A stretch of DNA of 64,000 nucleotides. It comes from Pelobates cultripes (taxonomy: Eukaryota > Chordata > Amphibia > Anura > Pelobatidae). Below, one piece after another: positions 44,355-54,047 of the stretch; position 1 is the stretch's first letter, and every line of letters starts with the position of its first letter. Where the stretch lies: the NCBI GenBank assembly GCA_933207985.1, contig OW240916.1, positions 78,891,201-78,955,200 of the forward strand. Direction: 5' to 3'. The notes beneath the pieces were generated by a model. That model had not been told where the DNA came from and did not search any database. It worked only from the letters and a program-made list of their open reading frames with translations. Position numbers and translations under genes: made by a program.

Positions 44355-44991
44355 CAGAGAGGAGACAATTGCCAGGGTTATTGGTTGAAACTTTATTTGT
44401 CTTTTTAGACATAACAATTTACTTGAAAGTAAGAATTAAGGCAATATGCCACAAAAAGGATACTTTGAGAGTTAAAACAGAATAAAGGCAATATGCCACA
44501 AACAGGATACTTTGAGAGTAAAAAAGAATGAAGGCAATATGCCACAAACGGGATATCTTGAAAGTAAATTAAGTATTTTATTTACAAGTAGTTTTTAAGT
44601 TATTCCCAAGTAGATTAGTAGTTTGTGGAATGTCACACTGCAGCTAGGTTCAGAATGATACAGGGTTGAAATGGTTACTTTCAGTATAATATAGTAAATT
44701 TTTGCGACGGGACACACGGAGTCTCCATAGAGGATCAGGATGTTTTCAGGAGCCAGGATACAGGATGTTTTTTTGTCAGTGACACTGACTTCAATGTCAG
44801 AACACTGACTTCAATGTAAAGTCCATGAGAAGAGTTGGGTATGGCCTTGTATAGCAGACTTGGAAAATCATATGAAGCAGGTGAGAGCAACTGAGGATTC
44901 ACTAGTGGCTAGGGAGGCCACTAGAGGTGAGAAACAGGAATTGCAGCAATAAAATAAAACAATTTCTTGGTTGTCAGGATAGGATCCTGAC
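44355..44991 (-). repeat. small LTR element, 5' LTR
   Basis: TGTCAGAGAGG...GGATCCTGACA; direct repeat of 43069-43741. Confidence 0.65.
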
Positions 44992-45900
44992 AGCAACATC
45001 GAATGCATCTGGTACCATCTGGTAAAGAGTTTGTAGGAGGTCACATGCAGGTGAGCTAAGAACGTCATTTTGTGAATTTGCCATTTGTGTAATATTTAAA
45101 ATCATTCCCCCTCTATGAAGGTGGTTCAGAGGTCCTACTCGCAGCTGCTACTGCATGGAGGTGTCAGTAGATACTGGTTTATCACCAGCATGCCGTACAT
45201 ATCTGAGAGATGTACTGGGGCACAGGAGCGTACTGCATGCAGAGAGATTTCAAGGGGGTCGAGGACCTGGTAAGGCAGGGGCCTAGTGTAGTGAGATATC
45301 TGTGCACAAGACAACAAGCTAAGGAAGAGGCAACATCTCCCCAAGTGTCTAGAGCATATGAGGTAGCCTGGGACAGGAGTTATAGGAGAAGAAGGCACAA
45401 TGTCCAGGCTCTGGGTGCCCTCCTGCCACTTACTACATGTTGTGTGGCCGAGCAGACCACAGGTATCATATTTTCTGTATCATTTACCCAGTATGACAGA
45501 AAGCTTCTCACTGAAAGCAACAAACACCTTACTGTCAGACCAGGTGGGGGATACAGAAGATCCTCTACCTACTGTCCACTCGGCCACACTACATTACACA
45601 GGCAAGCAAGTGGGGATAGGGGGGAAGAGAAAAAGAGACACACAAAAGGTCCTGGGGAAGCAGACAATGAAACAAACAAAGAGGGAAAGTAAGAGGCACA
45701 GAAAGTGGGGAATACTAGGCAATCGGGCTGTAAGAGAAACACAAGGCAGTTATGGACACAGGAAGTGGAAAAGGAACGAAAATATAAGGGGTAAGACATT
45801 CAAAACTGTGGATAAGAAACACAAAAGGTATAAGAAATTCAAAAGGGGGGTTAAGAGACACACAACAATGTTTTACTCTGCAGGGTAAAAACAGCAGGGA
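44992..45900. other. unassigned; overlapping unrecognised frames
   Basis: Overlapping plus-strand frames (45210-45692 and 45400-45888) are Arg/Lys-rich and resemble no family I know. The A-rich 45600-45880 stretch has irregular 'gaaacacaa' repeats. A coding role is not supported. Confidence 0.4.
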
Positions 45901-45904
45901 CATG

Positions 45905-45963
45905 GCACCCAGACCACTTATTTGAGATTAAGTAGTCTAGGTGCCCATAGTGTCCATTTAATA
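45905..45963. repeat. MITE terminus with CACCCAGACCACTT palindrome
   Basis: CACCCAGACCACTTATT faces AAGTAGTCTAGGTG and is followed by 'catagtgtccatttaa', an eroded copy of the TTAAAGGGACACTAT end. The element at 63857 starts with the same palindrome. Confidence 0.6.
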
Positions 45964-46402
45964 AGTTAAATTTTGTTTTCTCCTTTCCTTTTTACACTGC
46001 CTATGCATGCATTTTCTAAACCAGCCAGTGCTCATAAACATGCTACTGTACATATAATTAGTGTAAACCAGTAAGATAATTATTTATACATGTATATCGC
46101 TGATTTACAGTGTGTTATGTGAAGCATTGTATCATGTGTGTATTTTTTATCTCCACTTCTAGATATACATTGAATAAATATTGATATATAATGTTTTTAC
46201 AAATTAGCCGTGTTCTCAGTTTGTTTGTTTTTAGGCCTAAATGTGGTACACTTAATTTTAATTCAGCATATCTTATTGTTTAACAAATAAACCCACGTTG
46301 CAATTACACATTTAAATCTTTTTCTCCGTGGAATTTTTAGATTTAAATTTTAAATTTACATGCAATACAAAAAGATATATGTTTATATATACTGAATATA
46401 TA
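45964..46402. other. unassigned AT-rich sequence
   Basis: No coding signal or terminal repeat. It ends in a TA dinucleotide abutting the Tc1/mariner terminal repeat. Confidence 0.5.
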
Positions 46403-47264
46403 CTGATCAGCGACAACATTTAAACCACTGACAGGTGAAGCAAATTTTACAGTGACACCTGTCAAGGTGTGGGTTATATTAGGCAGCAAGTGAACAGTCA
46501 GTTCTTCAATTTCATGTGTTGGAAGAAGGAAAAATGGGATTCTTTGACAAGGGCCAAATAGTGATGACTAGACGACTGGGTCAGAGCATCTCGAAAATGG
46601 CAACTCTTGTGGAGTGTTTCCGGTATGCAGTGGTTAATACCTACCAAAAGTTGTGCAGGGAAGGAGAACTTATGAACCAGCATCATGGGTGCTAAAAGTT
46701 TATTTATGCGAGTGCTAGCCTGTCTGGTCTGATCACACAGAACAGCTTGTGTAGAATGCATTTGCTGAAAAAATTATTGCTGGCCATGACAGGAAGGTGT
46801 CAGAACACATAGTGCATGGCAGTTTTCTGCATAGTTGCAGACCGTTTAGGGTGTTCATGATAACTCCTGTCCATCGCTAAAAGCACTTTCAATGGGTACG
46901 TGAGGACCAGAACTGGACCATGGAGCAATGGAAGAAAGTGTTTCTGATGAATCATGTTTTCTTTTAGATCATGTGGATGTCCAGGTACCTGGGGAAGAGA
47001 TGGCAGCAGGATGCACTATGGAGAGAAGGCAGGCAGGCCGGCGGAGGCAGTGTTATGCTCTGGGCAATGTTCTGCTTGGAAACCTTGGGTACTGGCATTC
47101 ATGTGGATGTTACTTTGACACGTACCACCTACCTAGAGCTTGTTGCAGACCACGGACATGGCAATGGTGTTCCCTGATGGAAGTGGCCTCTTTTGTCAGG
47201 ATAATGTACTATGCCACACTGCAAAAATTGTTCAGGAATGCTTTCAGTAATATATGACAAAGAG

Positions 47265-48445
47265 TGTTACGATTGCCCCCGGTCTAGCAGGAGGGTTGAT
47301 CGCTTGGTTGTCCTGGTTCCCGCTGCAGAGAGTCGAATGGAGGTCTTTCGGTAATCAGCTGTAAGTGTAGAATATCCCCAAGCACGATCTAAACATCAAT
47401 ATCCCGGATCCCTACAACATGAGTCGGGGCTGCAAGTTGAGGGTCAAAACGAACTGGCTTTACTGGCACATAGCATGGCAATTTATGTGATTCCTCAGGT
47501 CCAAGGACAGCCCCCTGTGGACCTGATGGAATACAGGTACAGTACAAACAGGTAACCAATCACAGTATACTGTATCATTTGAAGTAGTACCCGCCCAGCT
47601 TGGAGATAATGAGGCCAACGGTTTTACAATCTAATTATCTCCAAGCGCACAAAAGACCACGTTTTATTATGCCCCAGAAAACTACATAAAAATCCATAAC
47701 TTGTACATTATTACAGGAAAACCATTCATTCCACCATTCATTTTAAGGCTCGCGTTCGTATAGATAAACCAGGCGAATGCCGCTCTAATCCCACGAACAG
47801 AATGTACTGTTTCTGCCGTATAAAGTCCGTTCGGCATTATGAGATGGTTAGTCTTTGTTGGCGGCCATGTTTTCTGCTGGTTTAGCGAGCAGCGGGACTT
47901 CGTGTCTAACTCGTGGAACTAAACTCGGTATCAGTTCCTGCGAAGTCCCGCTGTCGGCCTGGTAGTGGGCTCGTTCGGTAAGGGAATGAGGACCACCTGG
48001 GAGCAGGGTACTTGACCTGTGGTTAACCGCAGAAACCACAGTTAATGAGCGCCACGCGACCCGCTGTAGGGGGTCGTCGTTCGGTGGATCGTTCGGTCTT
48101 TTCCCTTCGGTACTTTGGGTGCGAACGTCGATGCCCCCAGGCATAACGATTACATTGTGGTTAACCGCAAACCGCAGCCATCTGGGTGGTTAATGGCTAC
48201 CACACTCCGCGAGCCGGGGGGGTCGCCCGTTCGGTAGTTTGCGGGGTGACGGGGTTAAGTGGCGGCACACGCCAGTTTCTGGGGGGTCCCCCGTTCGTAC
48301 CACGAATGGAGCCTCCCTAAGGGTTCGTGTAATCCATTCGTGTGGTTTTCTGTTTAACTTATGCAGTGGCAAACAGTATCAATCAGTGAGTAAAAACAGC
48401 AACATAGTGATTTCCAGTCTTTTGTAACAATAGTCTTTTGTAACA
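47265..48445 (-). repeat. GMR1-like copy 2, 3' LTR
   Basis: 1181 bp from TGTTACGATTGC to CTTTTGTAACA. It contains GGTTAACCGC inverted pairs, many GTTCGGT motifs, and a tandem 'tcttttgtaacaatag' at its right edge. Confidence 0.95.
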
Positions 48446-48527
48446 ATGCTCCCTCTTTGTGGAACACTCTGGCAGACACTGTCTGACCCCTTTTCGGGGC
48501 AGACTAAGGCTGTCCAGACTCGTGGGG

Positions 48528-51500
48528 TTATGCTGGGCTGAGATCTGTTTGCCGGGATAATCCGTCGGCGTTGCCGTTCTGCTTCCCAGGTCGGTAGGTG
48601 ATGGTAAAATTAAAGGGTTGCAGGGATAAGCTCCAGCGTAACAATCTGCCATTGTCCCCAGCGACCCGGTTGAGCCACACCAGCGGGTTATGGTCTGTAA
48701 CCAGAGTGAACTCTTGTCCATACAAATAGGGGGTTAACTTCTTTAATGCCCACACCAGAGCCAAACACTCCTTTTCTACCGCGGCATAGCTGACTTCGCG
48801 TGGTAGGAGTTTTCGACTGATGTAGGCAATCGGGTGTTCTTTCCCATCATCTCCTACTTGGCTGAGGACAGCTCCCAGCCCGAACATGGAAGCGTCTGTA
48901 TGGACAATAAAACGTCGATTAGGGGCTGGGGCAGCCAAGACAGGAGCATTAATCAACGCAGTTTTGAGGGCTTGGAAAGCCGTTTCACAGTGGGGAGACC
49001 ACAGGACCTGTCGGGGAAGGTTTTTCTTTGTCAGGTCGGTCAGGGGTTTGGCAATGGCGCTATACTCCGGTACAAATTTTCTGTAGTACCCAGCGGTGCC
49101 CAGAAAGGCTAGCACTTGGGTCTTAGTGTGGGGAGTGGGCCAGTTGGCGACCGCTTCTATTTTAGCTGGCTCTGGTCGTTGCTTCCCACAGCCTACCCGG
49201 TGCCCCAGGTACTGAACTTCAGCCATCCCAAAGTGGCATTTTTCGGGCTTTAGCGTCAGGCCGGCGGCTCGAATCTGGTCTAGGACCATTCCCACATGAG
49301 CCAAGTGTTCCTCCCAGGATTCACTGTGGATCGCTATGTCGTCCAGATATGCGCAGGCAAACTCCTGGAAGCCATCAAGGAGTCTGTCCACCAAGCGCTG
49401 GAAGGTAGCGGGGGCATTCTTCATCCCGAACGGCATGACCTTAAAGTGGTACAGACCGAACGGGGTGACGAAGGCCGACTTGGGGACAGCCTCCCTGGCC
49501 AGGGGGATTTGCCAGTAACCTTTACAGAGGTCAATGGTAGTTAGGTAGTTCCCCCTGGCTATGCGATCCAACAGCTCATCCACTCTGGGCATGGGGTAGG
49601 CATCGGTGACCATTTTGTCATTGAGTCTCCGGTAGTCCACACAGAACCTGGTGGTGCCGTCCTTTTTGGGAACCAGCACCACCGGGGATGCCCAGGGACT
49701 ATCGGAAGCTTCAATGACCCCTAGTCGCAGCATCTCGTCTATCTCCTTTTTCATGCCTGTCCTTACTGCCTCCGGAATTCGGTAGGGAGTTTGTCTCAAA
49801 GGGTTTTGGCCGGGGGTATCTACTTGGTGAGTGGTCAGCTCAGTGTACCCTGGTTCTTGGGAGAACATGGCTTGTTTCTCTCTGAGCAGTTTGTGTAGCT
49901 GCTCCCTCTTAGCTTGGCTAAGTCTGTCCCCGATCTGTACTTGGCTCACTATTTCAACCGGGGAATTAGGGGTTAATAGGTCGGGTATAGGTAAACTATC
50001 TGCGTCCTCGTGCGCAGGGCTACATATGGCTGACACTTCCTCGGGTCTTTGCAAGTATTCCTTCAGCATGTTCACGTGAAATATCTTTCTTAAGTTTTCA
50101 TCGTGACAGCTGGCAATTACATAAGTGGTGTCCCCTCTCTTTTCCACTATCTGGTAGGGACCCTGCCAAGCGGCCTGCAGCTTGTCCGTCTTAACTGGTT
50201 TTAGGACCATGACTTTCTGCCCGAGACAGAAGCTTCTTCGCCGTGCCCCCCGGTCGTACCAGACTTTCTGTCGCCCCTGGGCCGCCTGGAGGTTGGCCTG
50301 GACTGACTTAGCCAATTGCTCCATTCGGTCCCGGAGCTCCAGTACGTAAGGTACGATGGGGACCCCAGCGTTCTCTGTCTCTCCCTCCCAGTGCTCACGG
50401 ATCAAGTTCAGGGGACCCTGTACCTTGCGACCGTATAACAGCTCGAAGGGGGAGAACCCGGTGGTTTCCTGGGGCACTTCCCGGTAAGCGAACAGGAGGT
50501 GCGGCAGGAAACGTTCCCAGTCCCTATACTCCTGAGTAAAGGTTTTTAACATCTGCTTGAGGGTTCCGTTGAACCGCTGTTCCCATGCAAAAGTCTCCTG
50601 GTCTGTTCCCCCAGCCCCGGTGTCGGCTCGTTCCCTATATTTTTGGAGCGTCGGATCAGTTTTGGTCTCAGCCTCGAAGGCTGCAGGGGTGTCCCAGGGC
50701 AACGGGGTAGGAGGGGGGGTAATAGTCGGGTTAAGTCTTACCTGCGTCTCCCGCACTGGTGAAGGGTCTCGGGCTCGTCCAGCTTGTGACCGGGTCATCA
50801 CAGGATGTGCCTCAGCATTGTAGGACGGGGCATAAGCTGAAGTCATAGGTCCCAGGTCGTTCCCCAGCAAAACCTCGGCTGCCAAATTGTCCATAATTCC
50901 CACCCTCACAAGTCCTTTTCCCGCACCCCAATCCAAGTGTACCTTTGCCGTGGGTAGTTTGTATATGTCCCCTCCAGCCACCCGGACAGCCACTGTGTCA
51001 GGCGAGCGTTTGTAGTCGGGGACTAACCGGCTTTGCACCAAGGTGATCGTGGCCCCGGTATCTCTTAACCCCTGTGTGGGACGCCCCTCCAGTAGTACCT
51101 CTTGACGGTGGTGTTGTCTATTGTCGCTGGCGGCATACACAGGATTCGCTTCATGTAGGGGTCCCAGGTATTCTTCTAGAGGACTGTCTTGTTCCAGGCA
51201 AAACGCTCGAGCTGGACGATTGTTTCCCGTTGGAGAAGAATTATAGTTCCGTGCGGGGTAATTGTTGTTAAGGGGGCAACTCGCTATCAGGTGCCCCGGC
51301 TGCTTGCACTTATAACATGTGGGTCGGGAGCGTTCCTGAGGGTAGTGGCTGGGTGGTCCCATGTACCGTGTAGGACCTGCGGGTACAGGGTTGCGAAACT
51401 CCGTTCGTGGAGTTGATCGGTATCCCTCTCTTGCTTCGGGGCGAGTTACCGTTCGGGCATTGTTGAACTCCTGTACTTGCGCATCCCGGTGCTCGTCTGC

Positions 51501-52316
51501 CAACCGGGCTGCTTCGTGTAGGTTAGCGGGACGCCGGTCTTTCAACCACTCCCGGTCTTTTTGTTCCAGACCCTCATAAAAATGCTCTAATAAGAAAAGT
51601 TCCAATATTTCCGCGGCCGTGACGGCCCGACACCCGGTAATCCAATGGGTTGCAGCTCTCCGCATACGATGTGCCCATTCGGCATGGGTATCATTCGCTT
51701 TTTTCTTCGTGCTGCGGAACTGCCTTCGGTAGGTGTCTGGGGTCACAGCGTACCGTTTCAGCAGCGTCTCTTTGACTGTGGTGTATTGGGCTACCTCTTC
51801 GGCGCTGAGGGTTCTGAAGGCTTCCATGGCCCGCCCGGTTAATTTTCCTGCCAGGATACGCGGCCACGCTGTGACGGGGATCTGATGCAGGGCACATTGT
51901 CTTTCAAAATCGGCCAAAAATTCGTCTATCCCCATCTCATTCTCCGCGAACGGTTTGAATGCCGCGAACGGGATCTTTGGCTGTTCGGTAGTTTCCAGGG
52001 GGCCGTTGTGGCTATCAGCGGTCCTCATGCTCAGCTCGTGGGCTCTAGTCCGCTGTACGTCCGCCTCGGCTTCGGCCATTAGTTGCTGTATCAGCTCCAC
52101 GGATGGGTTTGGTCCGTACAGAGGCAGCCTTTCTCGGACGATCCTGGTCTTCTCATCGCTGCATGTTGCCGTTGGTTCTGCCATTGTGAAGCTTTGATCC
52201 AACTCGTTAAGGTCGGCAATCAATTCTCTCCTCGGCCGGTTACTTGCGTTCCCTCCACGGCTCTCGAGTAAATCCTTTAACGTGGTACGCTTCAGTTTGT
52301 CGTAGTTACTCTCCAT
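48528..52316 (-). CDS. GMR1-like copy 2 gag-pol polyprotein (integrase core deleted)
   Basis: A 1262-codon frame starting 57 bp inside the 5' LTR (MESNYDKLKRTTLKDLLESR). Order: SAP-like N-terminus and capsid (AWPRILAGKLTGRAMEAFRT), zinc knuckle CYKCKQPGHLIASC (near residue 340), protease with GLRDTGATITLV (D-T-G), then a truncated integrase, RT and RNase H. In the integrase, FAWEQ is followed directly by RFNGTLKQMLKTF (about 50575). Against copy 1, about 200 codons are gone, taking the HHCC zinc site and the catalytic D, D and E, yet the frame is kept. RT has CAYLDDIAIHS and VMPFGMKNAPATFQR; RNase H has FIVHTDASMFGLGAVLS and VTDHNPLVWLNR. It ends NADGLSRQTD. It may be translated but cannot supply integrase. 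Confidence 0.93.
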   Translation of the reverse strand: MESNYDKLKRTTLKDLLESRGGNASNRPRRELIADLNELDQSFTMAEPTATCSDEKTRIVRERLPLYGPNPSVELIQQLMAEAEADVQRTRAHELSMRTADSHNGPLETTEQPKIPFAAFKPFAENEMGIDEFLADFERQCALHQIPVTAWPRILAGKLTGRAMEAFRTLSAEEVAQYTTVKETLLKRYAVTPDTYRRQFRSTKKKANDTHAEWAHRMRRAATHWITGCRAVTAAEILELFLLEHFYEGLEQKDREWLKDRRPANLHEAARLADEHRDAQVQEFNNARTVTRPEAREGYRSTPRTEFRNPVPAGPTRYMGPPSHYPQERSRPTCYKCKQPGHLIASCPLNNNYPARNYNSSPTGNNRPARAFCLEQDSPLEEYLGPLHEANPVYAASDNRQHHRQEVLLEGRPTQGLRDTGATITLVQSRLVPDYKRSPDTVAVRVAGGDIYKLPTAKVHLDWGAGKGLVRVGIMDNLAAEVLLGNDLGPMTSAYAPSYNAEAHPVMTRSQAGRARDPSPVRETQVRLNPTITPPPTPLPWDTPAAFEAETKTDPTLQKYRERADTGAGGTDQETFAWEQRFNGTLKQMLKTFTQEYRDWERFLPHLLFAYREVPQETTGFSPFELLYGRKVQGPLNLIREHWEGETENAGVPIVPYVLELRDRMEQLAKSVQANLQAAQGRQKVWYDRGARRRSFCLGQKVMVLKPVKTDKLQAAWQGPYQIVEKRGDTTYVIASCHDENLRKIFHVNMLKEYLQRPEEVSAICSPAHEDADSLPIPDLLTPNSPVEIVSQVQIGDRLSQAKREQLHKLLREKQAMFSQEPGYTELTTHQVDTPGQNPLRQTPYRIPEAVRTGMKKEIDEMLRLGVIEASDSPWASPVVLVPKKDGTTRFCVDYRRLNDKMVTDAYPMPRVDELLDRIARGNYLTTIDLCKGYWQIPLAREAVPKSAFVTPFGLYHFKVMPFGMKNAPATFQRLVDRLLDGFQEFACAYLDDIAIHSESWEEHLAHVGMVLDQIRAAGLTLKPEKCHFGMAEVQYLGHRVGCGKQRPEPAKIEAVANWPTPHTKTQVLAFLGTAGYYRKFVPEYSAIAKPLTDLTKKNLPRQVLWSPHCETAFQALKTALINAPVLAAPAPNRRFIVHTDASMFGLGAVLSQVGDDGKEHPIAYISRKLLPREVSYAAVEKECLALVWALKKLTPYLYGQEFTLVTDHNPLVWLNRVAGDNGRLLRWSLSLQPFNFTITYRPGKQNGNADGLSRQTDLSPA

Positions 52317-52372
52317 CCGTCCTAGATATCTCTCTTTAGGGATTCCAGGATGATCCTACCGCTGCCACCAAT

Positions 52373-53553
52373 TGTTACGATTGCCCCCGGTCTAGCAGGA
52401 GGGTTGATCGCTTGGTTGTCCTGGTTCCCGCTGCAGAGAGTCGAACGGAGGTCTTTCGGTAATCAGCTGTAAGTGTAGAATATCCCCAAGCACGATCTAA
52501 ACATCAATATCCCGGATCCCTACAACATGAGTCGGGGCTGCAAGTTGAGGGTCAAAACGAACTGGCTTTACTGGCACATAGCATGGCAATTTATGTGATT
52601 CCTCAGGTCCAAGGACAGCCCCCTGTGGACCTGATGGAATACAGGTACAGTACAAACAGGTAACCAATCACAGTATACTGTATCATTTGAAGTAGTACCC
52701 GCCCAGCTTGGAGATAATGAGGCCAACGGTTTTACAATCTAATTATCTCCAAGCGCACAAAAGACCACGTTTTATTATGCCCCAGAAAACTACATAAAAA
52801 TCCATAACTTGTACATTATTACAGGAAAACCATTCATTCCACCATTCATTTTAAGGCTCGCGTTCGTATAGATAAACCAGGCGAATGCCGCTCTAATCCC
52901 ACGAACAGAATGTACTGTTTCTGCCGTATAAAGTCCGTTCGGCATTATGAGATGGTTAGTCTTTGTTGGCGGCCATGTTTTCTGCTGGTTTAGCGAGCAG
53001 CGGGACTTCGTGTCTAACTCGTGGAACTAAACTCGGTATCAGTTCCTGCGAAGTCCCGCTGTCGGCCTGGTAGTGGGCTCGTTCGGTAAGGGAATGAGGA
53101 CCACCTGGGAGCAGGGTACTTGACCTGTGGTTAACCGCAGAAACCACAGTTAATGAGCGCCACGCGACCCGCTGTAGGGGGTCGTCGTTCGGTGGATCGT
53201 TCGGTCTTTTCCCTTCGGTACTTTGGGTGCGAACGTCGATGCCCCCAGGCATAACGATTACAATGTGGTTAACCGCAAACCGCAGCCATCTGGGTGGTTA
53301 ATGGCTACCACACTCCGCGAGCCGGGGGGGTCGCCCGTTCGGTAGTTTGCGGGGTGACGGGGTTAAGTGGCGGCACACGCCAGTTTCTGGGGGGTCCCCC
53401 GTTCGTACCACGAATGGAGCCTCCCTAAGGGTTCGTGTAATCCATTCGTGTGGTTTTCTGTTTAACTTATGCAGTGGCAAACAGTATCAATCAGTGAGTA
53501 AAAACAGCAACATAGTGATTTCCAGTCTTTTGTAACAATAGTCTTTTGTAACA
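52373..53553 (-). repeat. GMR1-like copy 2, 5' LTR
   Basis: 1181 bp, virtually identical to 47265-48445; differences seen are GAATGG/GAACGG near the left end and ACATTG/ACAATG in the right half. Confidence 0.95.
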
Positions 53554-53616
53554 AAGAGTTCAAGGTGTTGCCTTAGCCTCTAAATTTCCCAGATCTCAAT
53601 CCGATTGAGCAGGATA

Positions 53617-53677
<61 letters not shown>

Positions 53678-53715
53678 GGAAATATATAATATAAGAATAT
53701 ATATATATAAGAAAT
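53617..53715. repeat. (TA)n microsatellite
   Basis: About 60 bp of TA repeat at 53617-53676 plus a TATATA-rich tail. It truncates the Tc1/mariner transposase. Confidence 0.95.
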
Positions 53716-54047
53716 ACACAATCCAGCGCACTCGCTCATTCACTAAACAGCGATTCAAGTCTCAGAAAATGTATTAGTTTTATTTTAAAAACAACTCACC
53801 TAGGCATAAAATAATGGGTGTTTAGTTACAGTATATGATTTTACATTGCATAAGCCTGCCACAATGTACCCCATTCTTGCCAGGTCCTACTCTAGAAGCC
53901 TAATGCCTGCTCTCATGAGATTAAGCCACTTACTTGGGAAATTCTTCCTCCCTGTCACAGGTGCCTCATTGAAGGGCCCTATTTAGCCTTGATCTGCAGA
54001 GAGTCCCAGGAGGAAGAATTTGTGCCGGATTGTGTATTTTGTATAAA
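53716..54047. repeat. short element with ATACACAATCC inverted ends
   Basis: AATACACAATCCAGC at 53715 faces GCCGGATTGTGTATT ending near 54042. No coding capacity; family unknown, perhaps a partial-LTR or MITE. Confidence 0.45.

Larger units (their letters stand above)
43069..44991 (-). mobile_element. small non-autonomous LTR element
   Basis: Two direct repeats, 43069-43741 and 44355-44991, share 'gagacaattgccagggttat', 'aactttatttgt' and a right end CCTGACA. They look like LTRs (TGTCAG...CTGACA). Beside the left LTR is CCCCTCCTTC, which on the minus strand is a polypurine tract, so the element runs minus. The 613-bp interior is mostly a 102-bp tandem repeat and encodes no gag or pol. The LTRs differ by indels, so it is not young. 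No clear target-site duplication was seen. Confidence 0.65.
47265..53553 (-). mobile_element. GMR1-like Ty3/gypsy retrotransposon, copy 2 (young, integrase-deleted)
   Basis: A 6.3-kb element in minus orientation, with two 1181-bp LTRs (about two mismatches by eye) and a perfect 5-bp duplication AAGAG (47260-47264 and 53554-53558). A polypurine AAAGAGGGAGCA abuts the 3' LTR, and primer-binding-like TGGTGGCAGCGGTAGGATC lies two bases from the 5' LTR. One uninterrupted frame encodes gag, protease, an internally deleted integrase, RT and RNase H, in that order. The near-identical LTRs and open frame mark a very recent insertion. It belongs to a different LTR family from copy 1; the solo LTR at 40405 is its relative. 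Confidence 0.95.
46403..53617 (+). pseudogene. Tc1/mariner transposon with broken transposase, split by GMR1
   Basis: The left end CTGATCAGCGACAACATTTA follows a TA. The transposase lies on the plus strand: FDKGQIVMTRRLGQS-type helix-turn-helix region (46540-46590, one codon now a stop), then about 46945 SDESCFLLDHVD (first Asp), and LFCQDNVLCHTAKIVQ near 47190-47237 (second Asp). The last piece, 53559-53617, carries PDLNPIE with the catalytic Glu. Frameshifts and small deletions occur throughout. The GMR1-like element at 47265-53553 splits it with a 5-bp duplication. The right end is lost at a (TA)n run. The family resembles widespread vertebrate Tc1/mariner elements with this 'ctgatcagc' terminus. 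Confidence 0.9.

Noticed and set aside
45210..45888. Two overlapping plus-strand frames of about 160 codons
   Set aside because: Basic, low-complexity, no family recognised, no splice or promoter context; kept as unassigned sequence.
48528..52316. Domesticated host gene derived from gag-pol
   Set aside because: It has matching LTRs, polypurine tract, primer-binding-like site and a perfect duplication, so it is a recent retrotransposon insertion.
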